From: JBEAOO01 sp041164825
GTDB lineage: Bacteria; Pseudomonadota; Gammaproteobacteria; Burkholderiales; Burkholderiaceae_C
DNA: 25,042 bases
Direction of reading: 5' to 3'
NCBI GenBank assembly: GCA_041164825.1
Contig: JBEAOO010000024.1
Coordinates: 1-25,042 of the forward strand
In this document: positions 1-7,273 of the stretch, piece by piece
Numbering within the stretch: the stretch's first letter is position 1
How the letters are laid out: each line of letters opens with the position of its first letter
The notes under the pieces: generated by a model
Told to the model about the DNA's origin: nothing
The model's input: the letters and a program-made list of their open reading frames with translations, nothing else
Databases searched by the model: none
Made by a program: the position numbers and the translations under genes

Positions 1-343
1 ACACCATCAGCCAACGCCGGCCACGGAACTCGGTGCGGGCAAAGCCATAACCCGCCAGCGTGGCCAGCACCAGCGTCAGCGCGGTTTGCGCCAGCGAGAC
101 GATGACGCTGTTGAGCGTCCAGCGGAACACCGCCGAGTTGCCAAAGATGTTGGCGTAGTTCTTGAGCGTGAACGGCGCCGAGAAGATCACGTCGGTGCGG
201 CCGGCCAGGAAGTCATTGGGTTTGAAGGACAGCGCCAACACCCACAGCAACGGCGTCATCCACAGCAGCGCGAGCAGCGCCACGGCGATCAGGATCAGGC
301 GGTCGCCCCGGGCTTGGGCGATCTGCGTTTGCGGCGCGCTCAT
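1..343 (-). CDS. Sugar ABC transporter permease, MalG/UgpE-type (partial, C-terminus off window)
   Basis: This is the second inner-membrane permease of a CUT1-type carbohydrate importer. Only the first 114 or so residues are present, because the frame runs open off the left edge. It starts MSAPQTQIAQ, followed by a hydrophobic helix (ILIAVALLALL...PLLWVLALSF). The stretch KPNDFL...SAPFTLKNYANIF...WTLNSVIVSLAQT is typical of the MalG branch (first helix, periplasmic loop, then the start of the second helix). The ATG at 343 overlaps the TGA of the upstream permease (ATGA), which indicates translational coupling within one operon. The substrate cannot be read from the sequence. The binding protein is not in view and may lie further left. 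Confidence 0.85.
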   Translation of the reverse strand, partial: MSAPQTQIAQARGDRLILIAVALLALLWMTPLLWVLALSFKPNDFLAGRTDVIFSAPFTLKNYANIFGNSAVFRWTLNSVIVSLAQTALTLVLATLAGYGFARTEFRGRRWLMV

Positions 344-1242
344 GACTGTTCTCCCCGGCCGCTCAGCCGCACTTGCAGCGCCACCGCGATCAGCATCAAA
401 CCAAACAGCACTTGCGCGGCTGCCGCGGCATAGCCCACCGCCCACTGCTGGAAGCCGGCCTCGTAGATGAACTGCACGATCGGCCGCGAGGCGTTGTTGG
501 GCCCGCCCAGCGTCATCAGTTGCGACTGGCCAAAGAGCTGGAACTGCAGGATCACCTCGATCACCGCCACCAACGCCACCGTGCGTTTCACGGCCGGCAA
601 GGTGATGGCGGTGAAGGTGCGCCAGCGGCTGGCGTTGTCGAGCGCGGCAGCTTCGTACACCTCCTGCGGGATTTGCTGCAGCGAAGCCAGAAACAGCATC
701 ATCGGCAAACCGATGATCCACCACACCGTCACCAGCGCCACCGCGGGCAGGGCCAGGTGCTGGTCGACCAGCGGGTTCACGGGGTCGAGGCCGATGCCGC
801 GCATCAGGTTGGCGAGCAGGCCGCGGTCGGTCATGAACACCAGCCGCCACACCAGCGTGACGATGGTGACCGACAGCACCGACGCGCCGAAGAAGATGGC
901 GCGCAGCGCCGCACCCAGCCGTCCCGGCCGGTTCAACGCCAAGGCCAGCGCCAGGCCGATGGCCACGAACGCAGGTGTGGTCATCAGCACGAAGGCGAAG
1001 GTGTTGCGCACCGTGCCACGGAAGATGTCGTCTTCCCACAGGCTCACAAAGTTCTGCAACCCGACCCAGGTGCTGTCGCCCGAGAGCGCATCCACCTCAT
1101 GCAGCGAGAGCCACGCGCCCTGCAGCAGCGGCAGCACCAGCAAGGCCACATACACCAGCACAAAGGGCAGCACGAACAGGCTGTGCGCCCAGTGCGAACC
1201 ACCCACGCCTTGCGGCGGGGCAAACTTGGCCGGGGCGCTCAT
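340..1242 (-). CDS. Sugar ABC transporter permease, MalF/UgpA-type
   Basis: This is the first transmembrane subunit of the CUT1 importer, 300 aa, a usual length for UgpA-like permeases. It has about six hydrophobic segments: near the N-terminus (SLFVLPFVLVYVALLVLPLL), then around residues 75-100, 110-130, 155-180, 205-230 and 270-295. The EAA loop that contacts the ATPase is visible as EVYEAAALDNASRWRTFTAI, followed by LP. Its ATG at 1242 overlaps the stop of the ATPase gene and its own stop overlaps the next permease start, so the three genes form a tightly coupled operon. The family is clear. The transported sugar or polyol is unknown. Confidence 0.9.
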   Translation of the reverse strand: MSAPAKFAPPQGVGGSHWAHSLFVLPFVLVYVALLVLPLLQGAWLSLHEVDALSGDSTWVGLQNFVSLWEDDIFRGTVRNTFAFVLMTTPAFVAIGLALALALNRPGRLGAALRAIFFGASVLSVTIVTLVWRLVFMTDRGLLANLMRGIGLDPVNPLVDQHLALPAVALVTVWWIIGLPMMLFLASLQQIPQEVYEAAALDNASRWRTFTAITLPAVKRTVALVAVIEVILQFQLFGQSQLMTLGGPNNASRPIVQFIYEAGFQQWAVGYAAAAAQVLFGLMLIAVALQVRLSGRGEQS

Positions 1243-2330
1243 GGCTGCGCCTCGGGATGGTGACCGCGGCCCTCGGCGTCAAACACATGGACACCGGCCG
1301 GGTCGATCCCCAGCGCCACCGGTTGGCCCGCCATCAGCAGCGTGTCGCGGTCGGCCTCGGCCACCACCAGCGTGCCGCCTGCATCCAAGGCCACGTGCAG
1401 CAGCGTGCGTTCGCCCAGGCGCTCCACCACCTCGATGCGGCCGCGCAGGGGGCCGTGTTCAGTCGGCCGCAGGCACTCCGCGCGCACGCCCAACGTGAGG
1501 TCGAGCCGGCCCGGCACCGCGGCCGATGAAACTCGGGTGCGCAGCGTGGCGCCCGCTGCCGTCACGGTGAGAAAACCAACTTCATCGGCCACACCCGTGA
1601 GCGGCAGCATGTTCATCGACGGGCTGCCCACAAAGCCCGCCACAAAGCGCGTGGCCGGGCGGCGGTACACGGCCATCGGCGCGGCCACTTGCTCAATGCG
1701 GCCCTTGTTCATCACCACGATGCGGCTGGCCAGCGTCATCGCCTCCACCTGGTCGTGGGTGACAAACACCATCGTCGCACCCAGGCGCTGATGCAAGCGC
1801 GCCAGCTCCACCCGGGTGCGGCCACGCAGCGCGGCGTCGAGGTTGGACAGTGGCTCGTCAAACAAGAACGCCGCCGGCTCCTTCACCACCGCGCGGCCAA
1901 TGGCCACGCGCTGGCGCTGCCCGCCCGAGAGCTGCATGGGCTTGCGCGCCAGCAGCGGCTCCAGCTCCAAAATGCGCGCGGCGTCCGCCACGCGGCGCTG
2001 AATCTCGGTCTCGGGCAACTTCACATTGCGCAGGCCAAACGCCATGTTGTCGGCCACGCTCATGTGCGGGTAAAGCGCGTACTGCTGGAACACCATCGCC
2101 ACGTCACGCGCGCCGGGTGCCAGCGCCGTCACGTCGCGCCCGCCGATGCGGATGGCACCGTCGCTCACGCTCTCCAGCCCTGCCACCATGCGCAGCAGGG
2201 TCGACTTGCCGCAGCCCGACGGGCCCAGGAACACGATGAACTCACCGGGCTCGATCTGCAGCGACAAATCGGGGATCACCTGCACATCGCCATAGCGCTT
2301 TTTCACGCCCACCAACTCGATACCGGACAC
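1239..2330 (-). CDS. Sugar ABC transporter ATP-binding protein, UgpC/MalK-type
   Basis: This is the cytoplasmic ATPase that powers the CUT1 importer, 363 aa. The motifs are complete: Walker A GPSGCGKST (about residue 37), Q-loop VFQQYALYPH, signature LSGGQRQRV, Walker B AFLFDEPLSNLD and H-loop VTHD. The C-terminal third (from about residue 235) is the OB-fold regulatory domain found in MalK/UgpC proteins. The start is GTG at 2330, supported by a GAGGAG ribosome binding site about 8 nt upstream. It is the first gene of the minus-strand operon (ATPase, then MalF-like, then MalG-like). Many MalK-like ATPases serve more than one importer, so the substrate should not be inferred from this gene alone. 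Confidence 0.93.
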   Translation of the reverse strand: MSGIELVGVKKRYGDVQVIPDLSLQIEPGEFIVFLGPSGCGKSTLLRMVAGLESVSDGAIRIGGRDVTALAPGARDVAMVFQQYALYPHMSVADNMAFGLRNVKLPETEIQRRVADAARILELEPLLARKPMQLSGGQRQRVAIGRAVVKEPAAFLFDEPLSNLDAALRGRTRVELARLHQRLGATMVFVTHDQVEAMTLASRIVVMNKGRIEQVAAPMAVYRRPATRFVAGFVGSPSMNMLPLTGVADEVGFLTVTAAGATLRTRVSSAAVPGRLDLTLGVRAECLRPTEHGPLRGRIEVVERLGERTLLHVALDAGGTLVVAEADRDTLLMAGQPVALGIDPAGVHVFDAEGRGHHPEAQP

Positions 2331-2606
2331 CGTGTCTCCTCGCTCATGCCGCTCCGGTGCAGGGCCCGGTGCGTCTATTCGTCATATGAAAGGATGTTAG
2401 GAAGCGAGCGGCGCGCCGTGAATGGACGCCCGGCGGCGCGATATGGACAGAGCGGCCGGCGGCCGGGCGAGGAAACCCGCAGCACGCTGCAGCCCGCGCA
2501 CATCACAGATCGCGCCGCACGGCTTGCGCTGGCGCATGAGCCAGCGCAGCGCGGGCGCGCATGCTGCGCTGCACGGCCCCGTTTGGCGGGCCCCCTGGAT
2601 GCCCCG
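2331..2606. other. Divergent intergenic region between ABC operon and Rieske gene
   Basis: This 276-base region must hold the promoter of the minus-strand transporter operon and that of the Rieske gene. The only AT-rich stretch is around 2378-2400 and includes the 8-bp palindrome TCATATGA; it is the best place for the transporter promoter, though no convincing -35/-10 pair stands out. A perfect 9-bp stem (TGCGCTGGC at 2525-2533, GCCAGCGCA at 2540-2548, 6-nt loop) lies before the Rieske gene. No coding sequence is credible here. Confidence 0.5.
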
Positions 2607-3227
2607 ATGACCACCGCCCTGCCCTTGAACCTGCCCGCCCTGATCGACGACGCGGAGCGCCGCACCTGGCTGCGCGCCACCGCAGCGGCCGGTGGCGTGG
2701 CGGCACTCGCCACCGCCGTTCCGCTGGTGTCGTCGTTGGCGCCCAGCGAGCGGGCCCGTGCCCAGGGTGCGGCCGTCGAGGTCGACATCGGCACACTCGT
2801 CCCAGGCGAGGTGCGCACCGTGGAATGGCGCGGCAAGCCGGTGTGGATCGTGCGACGCACCGCCGAGATGCTGGCCGCGTTGGCCGGCCACGACGCGCAG
2901 CTCGCCGACCCCACCTCCGCGCGCGACCAACAGCCGGCCTACGCACGCAACGCCGGCCGCTCCATCCACCCCGAGGTGTTTGTGGCCGTGGGCATTTGTA
3001 CGCACCTGGGCTGCTCGCCCACCGCTGTGCCGCGCGGCACGGCCAACCCCAGCGTCGGCGCCGACTGGCCGGGTGGCTTCTTCTGCCCCTGCCACGGCTC
3101 CACGTTTGATGGCGCGGGCCGGGTGTTCAAGAACAAACCCGCACCCACCAACCTGGAGGTGCCGCCGCACCACTACACCAGCACCACACGCTTGTTGATC
3201 GGCGAAGACGACGGCGCCACGGGTTGA
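2607..3227 (+). CDS. Rieske [2Fe-2S] protein, cytochrome bc1 (PetA)-like, without petB/petC
   Basis: A 206-aa membrane-anchored Rieske protein. The N-terminus has a twin-arginine-type anchor (RRTWLRATAAAGG, then a hydrophobic stretch to about residue 48) as in bc1 iron-sulfur subunits. The cluster-binding motifs are complete: C131-T-H-L-G-C136 and C160-P-C-H163-G-S, where C131, H133, C160 and H163 would bind the cluster and C136/C162 would form the disulfide. The proline loop PAPTNLEVPP follows. These features point to the quinol-oxidising bc1 type rather than to dioxygenase ferredoxins. The cytochrome b and c1 genes that normally follow are absent; a sulfur-metabolism pair comes next after 83 bases. 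It could be a second PetA copy or a stand-alone electron carrier. The ATG at 2607 was chosen because it gives a normal PetA length. Confidence 0.88.
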   Translation: MTTALPLNLPALIDDAERRTWLRATAAAGGVAALATAVPLVSSLAPSERARAQGAAVEVDIGTLVPGEVRTVEWRGKPVWIVRRTAEMLAALAGHDAQLADPTSARDQQPAYARNAGRSIHPEVFVAVGICTHLGCSPTAVPRGTANPSVGADWPGGFFCPCHGSTFDGAGRVFKNKPAPTNLEVPPHHYTSTTRLLIGEDDGATG

Positions 3228-3275
3228 CACCCCACGGCCCCCAGGGCTGCAACACAGCCGGCGGCACGTTGCGCT

Positions 3276-3297
3276 AATATACCCCCACAGGTATATT
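3276..3297. promoter_or_regulatory. Operator-like inverted repeat with GC centre (CsoR/CstR-like), overlapping a possible promoter
   Basis: A perfect 8-bp inverted repeat, AATATACC and GGTATATT, is separated by CCCACA and ends 13 bases before the start codon of the metallo-beta-lactamase-fold gene. A run of C/G flanked by A/T-rich inverted arms is the usual shape of operators bound by CsoR-family repressors (CsoR, FrmR, CstR). A possible promoter is TTGCGC (3269-3274), a 17-nt spacer, then TATATT (3292-3297), which would place the operator on the promoter and leave a very short leader. The inverted repeat is seen directly; the regulator family is inferred. An ArsR-type (BigR) site is an alternative. 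Confidence 0.55.
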
Positions 3298-3310
3298 TGA
3301 AGCGCCCGCC

Positions 3311-4252
3311 ATGTCCAAGCTCGCCACACCCCCCGCCCAACCGGCGCATCCGCGCAGCCCGCTGCCAGACGAGGTCGGCGGCGGGTTCTCGGTCGAGACC
3401 TTTTTCGACCCAGCCACCTCCACCTTCAGCCACCTGCTGCTCGACCCCGCCACGGGCCAGTGCGCGTTGATCGACAGCGTGCGCGACTTCGACCTCAAAT
3501 CGGGCCGCACCGCCACCACCCAGGTCGACCGCTTGATCGCCCGCGTGCACGAGTTGGGCGCGCACGTGCAGTGGTTGCTCGAGACCCATGTGCACGCCGA
3601 CCACCTCTCGGCCGCACCCTACCTGCAGCAACGGCTCGGCGGGCGCATCGCCATTGGCGCCCACATCACGCGGGTGCAGCAGACCTTCGGCACACTGTTC
3701 AACGCCGAGCCCGGCTTTGCGCGCGACGGCCGGCAGTTCGATCAGCTGTTTGCCGACGGCGACACCTTCCACATCGGCAGCCTGCCCGCCCGCGCGCTGC
3801 ACACGCCGGGCCACACGCCCGCCTGCCTGAGCTATGTGGTGGGCGAAGGGGCGCACACGGTAGCCTTCGTCGGCGACACCTTGTTTGCGCCCTACTACGG
3901 CACCGCGCGCTGCGATTTCCCCGGCGGCGATGCGGCTACGCTCTACCGCTCGATCCACAAGGTGCTGAGCCTGCCGCCCGAGACCCCGCTCTACCTCTGC
4001 CACGACTACCCGCCCGCGGGCCAGGCGCCGCAACACCTCAGCACCGTGGCCGCACAGCGCGCCGCCAATGTGCATGTGCACGCGGGCGTGGGCGAGGCCG
4101 AATTCGTGGCGCTGCGCCAGGCGCGCGACGCCACACTGGCCATGCCGCTGTTGATGCTGCCGTCGGTGCAGGTCAATATGCGTGCCGGCCACCTGCCGCC
4201 GGCCGAGGACAATGGCGTGAGTTACCTCAAAATTCCCCTCAACGCGCTGTGA
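3311..4252 (+). CDS. MBL-fold persulfide dioxygenase-like protein (ETHE1/Blh/CstB group)
   Basis: A 313-aa metallo-beta-lactamase-fold enzyme. Visible metal-site motifs are H93-V-H95-A-D97-H98, H168 in TPGHT, D189 in VGDTLF and H231 in LCHDYPP. By analogy with ETHE1, H93, H168 and D189 would bind a single iron. The family oxidises glutathione persulfide or related sulfane sulfur to sulfite in the cytoplasm. No rhodanese domain is attached. The next gene overlaps its stop by one base and encodes a TauE/SafE permease, which fits removal of the sulfite product. An N-terminal extension of about 25 proline-rich residues precedes the core (VETFFDPATSTFSHLL). The SD is weak, consistent with a short leader. 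A general glyoxalase-II-like function is less likely given the neighbour. Confidence 0.85.
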   Translation: MSKLATPPAQPAHPRSPLPDEVGGGFSVETFFDPATSTFSHLLLDPATGQCALIDSVRDFDLKSGRTATTQVDRLIARVHELGAHVQWLLETHVHADHLSAAPYLQQRLGGRIAIGAHITRVQQTFGTLFNAEPGFARDGRQFDQLFADGDTFHIGSLPARALHTPGHTPACLSYVVGEGAHTVAFVGDTLFAPYYGTARCDFPGGDAATLYRSIHKVLSLPPETPLYLCHDYPPAGQAPQHLSTVAAQRAANVHVHAGVGEAEFVALRQARDATLAMPLLMLPSVQVNMRAGHLPPAEDNGVSYLKIPLNAL

Positions 4253-5064
4253 TGATCACTGCCCTGCCCTCAGACATGTGGATGGCCTTGCTCGGCACCC
4301 TGGTGGGGGTGGTGATGGCGCTCAGCGGCGCGGGCGGCGGGTCCATCGCCGTGCCACTGCTGATGTTTGGCGCGCACCTGAGCGTGCAGCAGGCCGGCGC
4401 GGTGTCGCTGCTGGCGGTGGCCTTCACCGCCGCGCTGGGGACGGCCCTGGCGTGGCGCGAGGGACAAGTGCGCTACCGCGCTGCGGCACTGATCGGCATC
4501 AGCGGCATGCTGGCCGCGCCGCTGGGTGTGGCCTTGGCCCACCGTCTGCCGACCTCACCCTTGTTGTGGCTGTTTGGCGGCTTCATGCTCTACACCGCCT
4601 GGCGCGCACGGCGGCCGGCGCCCAGCCCCACGGCCGATCAACTCACGGTGTGCCGGCGCGAAGCCGGCGCCATCCAGTTGACGTGGAGCTGGACCTGCAC
4701 CGGCGTGCTGGCGCGCGCCGGTGCGGCGGCAGGTTCGCTCAGCGGCTTGTTGGGCGTGGGCGGAGGGGTGCTGATCGTGCCGGCACTCGAGCGCGCCAGC
4801 AACCTCGACCTGCGCAGCATCCAGGCCACGTCCTTGGCGGTGATGGCCTTGGTGGCGCTCAGCGGCGTGGGCGCCGCCGCGGCGCATGGCCAACTGCCCT
4901 GGGCCCTCGCCCTGCCCTTTGCCGCGGGCGCCGTCATCGGGCTGATGGCCGGTCGCCGTGTCGGCCGCCATTTGCCGCATCAACGGCTGCGCCAGGTGTT
5001 TGCGGCCGTGGCCGCGGTGGTGGCTTTGCTGGTGCTGGCCCGCGCCGCGGGCCTGGGCGTGTGA
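4252..5064 (+). CDS. TauE/SafE family sulfite/anion exporter
   Basis: A 270-aa inner-membrane permease with about eight hydrophobic segments and the internal repeat typical of the TauE/SafE (former DUF81) family. Each half carries a glycine-rich signature: GVVMALSGAGGGSIAVPLL near residue 20 and GSLSGLLGVGGGVLIVPAL near residue 160. Members export sulfite, sulfoacetate or similar anions, or import others. The ATG at 4252 shares one base with the TGA of the persulfide dioxygenase gene (TGATG), so the two are translationally coupled. Sulfite export coupled to persulfide oxidation is the most economical role, inferred from context. The start is fixed by the overlap; longer upstream readings would run inside the preceding gene. 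Confidence 0.87.
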   Translation: MITALPSDMWMALLGTLVGVVMALSGAGGGSIAVPLLMFGAHLSVQQAGAVSLLAVAFTAALGTALAWREGQVRYRAAALIGISGMLAAPLGVALAHRLPTSPLLWLFGGFMLYTAWRARRPAPSPTADQLTVCRREAGAIQLTWSWTCTGVLARAGAAAGSLSGLLGVGGGVLIVPALERASNLDLRSIQATSLAVMALVALSGVGAAAAHGQLPWALALPFAAGAVIGLMAGRRVGRHLPHQRLRQVFAAVAAVVALLVLARAAGLGV

Positions 5065-5112
5065 GACTGCGCCCCGTCACCACCCTCATCCGCTGAACAG
5101 GAACACCCCCAC

Positions 5113-5739
5113 ATGGCCACCCCCAACCCCTCTCGCGCCGACGGCTGGAACGCGCGCTTCGCCAGCGACGAGTATGTGTTCGGCACCGCGCCCAATGGCT
5201 GGCTGCACGCACAAGCGGGCGTGTGGCAGCCCGGCCAACGTGTGCTGTGCGTGGCCGACGGCGAAGGCCGCAACAGCGTCTGGCTGGCGCAGCAAGGGCT
5301 GGTGGTCGATGCTTTTGACATCTCACCCGTGGGTGTGGCCAAGGCGCAGCGCCTGGCCGCGAGCGCGGGGGTGTCGGTGAACTACTCGGTGGCCGATTGC
5401 GACGGGTTCGAGTGGCCGGTGGGCAGCTGCGACGGAGTGGCTGCGATCTTCATCCAGTTCGCCGACCCGGCCTTGCGTGCGCGCCTGTTTGCCCACATGC
5501 AAGCCGCGGTGAAACCCGGTGGCACGCTGGTGCTGCAGGGCTACACACCGCAGCAACTCGCCTATAAAACCGGCGGCCCGGCGCAGGTGGAGAACCTCTA
5601 CACCGAGGCCTGGTTGCGCGAGGTGTTTGCCGACTGGTCGATCGAGACGCTGCGCGTGTATGACGAAGCGCTCGATGAGGGCGCCGGCCACGCCGGGCTC
5701 TCGGCCCTGGTGGGCCTGGTGGCGCGCAAGCCCTTGTGA
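5113..5739 (+). CDS. Class I SAM-dependent methyltransferase, TehB-like
   Basis: A 208-aa cytoplasmic methyltransferase. Motif I (SAM-binding glycine loop) is VLCVADGEGRNSVWLAQQG at about residues 45-63, followed by VDAFDISPVG (acidic residue that binds the ribose). Motif post-II CDGVAAIFIQF and the VKPGGTLVLQGYTP loop come later, giving the order expected for the Rossmann-fold class I family. Small stand-alone proteins with a DGEGRN loop include TehB-like tellurite/thiol methyltransferases, but the substrate cannot be deduced. An AGGAA ribosome binding site is 10 bases before the ATG. It lies 48 bases after the TauE gene on the same strand and may belong to the same transcript. Confidence 0.83.
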   Translation: MATPNPSRADGWNARFASDEYVFGTAPNGWLHAQAGVWQPGQRVLCVADGEGRNSVWLAQQGLVVDAFDISPVGVAKAQRLAASAGVSVNYSVADCDGFEWPVGSCDGVAAIFIQFADPALRARLFAHMQAAVKPGGTLVLQGYTPQQLAYKTGGPAQVENLYTEAWLREVFADWSIETLRVYDEALDEGAGHAGLSALVGLVARKPL

Positions 5740-5752
5740 TGCAGCACCTCCC

Positions 5753-6205
5753 ATGAACCGCCACCGCCTGGGTTCGCTGCTGGTGCTGCTGCAGTTCGGC
5801 GCGCTGGGCGTCTTGGCCGTGCTGGGCGCGCCCGCTTTTTGGCACGGCGCGGCCGGTGTCGGCGCGTGGCTGTGTTTGCTGGCCGGCGCGGCCGTGGGCC
5901 TGGCGGCGGTGGCCGCCAACCGGCCCGGCAACTTCAACATCCACCCCGCGCCACGCGCTGGCGGTGCGCTGGTCACGGCGGGCATTTACCGCTTCATTCG
6001 CCACCCGATGTACAGCAGCGTGATGCTCTGTGCCCTTGCTGCGGCGTGGGCTGCTGGTTCGAGCGCCGGCGGGCTGCTGGTGCTGGCACTGGGCGCGGTG
6101 TTGTGGCGCAAGGCGCAGCTGGAAGAAGCCTGGATGCAGCACGCCCACAGCGACTACGCCGCCTACGCGGCACGCACCCGGCGCTTTGTGCCAGGCCTGT
6201 TGTAG
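5753..6205 (+). CDS. Isoprenylcysteine carboxyl methyltransferase-family membrane protein
   Basis: A 150-aa integral membrane protein with three or four hydrophobic segments. The family signature is GIYRFIRHPMYSSVML at about residues 75-90, followed by the C-terminal EEAWMQHAHSDYAAYAART and RFVP, which form the SAM-binding region of ICMT/PEMT-like enzymes. In bacteria these proteins methylate unknown small or lipid substrates; true protein prenylcysteine methylation is not expected. It starts 13 bases after the preceding methyltransferase gene, and the two genes are probably cotranscribed. The stop lies only 29 bases from the convergent stop of the aldose epimerase, leaving no room for a clear terminator. 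Confidence 0.82.
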   Translation: MNRHRLGSLLVLLQFGALGVLAVLGAPAFWHGAAGVGAWLCLLAGAAVGLAAVAANRPGNFNIHPAPRAGGALVTAGIYRFIRHPMYSSVMLCALAAAWAAGSSAGGLLVLALGAVLWRKAQLEEAWMQHAHSDYAAYAARTRRFVPGLL

Positions 6206-6234
6206 CGGATGGCCGGCAGGGTGCGCCGGGCAGC

Positions 6235-7266
6235 TCAAGCCGGCCGAAAACGATAGCGCAAACGGTGGTCGTAGGCCTGCCCGGGCAGCAGCCAGCACGA
6301 AGGCTGCGGCCACTCGGGGTGGTGAGGGCTGTCGGGCAAAAACTGCGGCTCCAGCGCCAGGCCGGCGCAGGGCGCCATGGGCAGGCCGTCGCGGCCAGTT
6401 TGGGCCGCCAGGCCTTGGCCGCCGTAAAACTGGATCGAGGGCAGCGTGGTGGCGAGGTCCATGGCCAAGCGGCCGTCGTCCGAACTGAGCGTCACGGCAG
6501 GCCGCTCCAACGCCGCATCGGCGCGGTCCGCATCCAACAACCACGCGTGGTCGTAGCCGCCACTCTGGCGCTGCTGCGCGTCTTGCAGCCACTGGCTGGC
6601 CACCACACGCGGCGTGCCAAAGTCAAAGCCCGTGCCGGCCACCGCGGCCAACTGGCCGAGCGGAATCAGCTCGGCATCCACCGGCAGCATCTGCTGCGCG
6701 GCGATCTGCAGCGTTTGCGTGCGGGCGTCGGTGTGGCTGGCGTTGAGGTTGAAGTAGGCGTGGTTGGTGAGGCCCACCGGGCACGGTGCGTCCACCACCG
6801 CGCGGGTGTGCATCTCGATCACGCCCTGGCCGGGCAGGCGCAGCGTCAGCGTCACCTGCAACTGGCCAGGAAAACCTTGGTCACCATCGGGCGAATCGAG
6901 TGTGAACACCACGTGGTGCGCACTGCGCTCGGCCACGGCCCAGCGGCGGCGGTCAAACCCATCGGGCCCACCGTGCAACTGATGGCGCGAACCGAGCTGG
7001 GGTGTGAGCGCCCAGTGATGCTCACCGTGCCGGATGCGCGCGCCGCCGATGCGGTTGGCATACCGCCCCACGGCGGCGCCGAGGTAAGCGGTGTTGTGCA
7101 GATGGGCCTCGGGCGTGGGGCCGCTGAGCAGCACCTCGCGCTCGCTGCCGTCGGGCAATGCCACGCGGCAGCTGTACCAGGTGGCGCCGATGTCCATCAC
7201 GGTGAGCGACACGCTGCCATCGGCACTGCGCAGAGAAATCAACTGGGGCGACTGGGCATCGGTCAT
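6235..7266 (-). CDS. galM: Aldose 1-epimerase (mutarotase), GalM family
   Basis: A 343-aa cytoplasmic mutarotase interconverting alpha and beta anomers of aldoses. Conserved motifs are N-R-I (YANRIGGARI), the substrate-binding H in QLHGGPDGFDRR, the catalytic histidine in LTNHAYFNL, DHAWLLD, and the catalytic glutamate in GLALEPQFLPDSPHHPEWP. The length matches E. coli GalM (346 aa). The start at 7266 (MTDAQSPQL) was preferred because it lies 7 bases after the araC stop and gives the family length. As last gene of the chvE-gguA-gguB-araC-galM string, it likely equilibrates L-arabinose anomers for the isomerase. The arabinose role is inferred from context; mutarotase activity from the family. 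Confidence 0.9.
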   Translation of the reverse strand: MTDAQSPQLISLRSADGSVSLTVMDIGATWYSCRVALPDGSEREVLLSGPTPEAHLHNTAYLGAAVGRYANRIGGARIRHGEHHWALTPQLGSRHQLHGGPDGFDRRRWAVAERSAHHVVFTLDSPDGDQGFPGQLQVTLTLRLPGQGVIEMHTRAVVDAPCPVGLTNHAYFNLNASHTDARTQTLQIAAQQMLPVDAELIPLGQLAAVAGTGFDFGTPRVVASQWLQDAQQRQSGGYDHAWLLDADRADAALERPAVTLSSDDGRLAMDLATTLPSIQFYGGQGLAAQTGRDGLPMAPCAGLALEPQFLPDSPHHPEWPQPSCWLLPGQAYDHRLRYRFRPA

Positions 7267-7273
7267 CGGGTCG

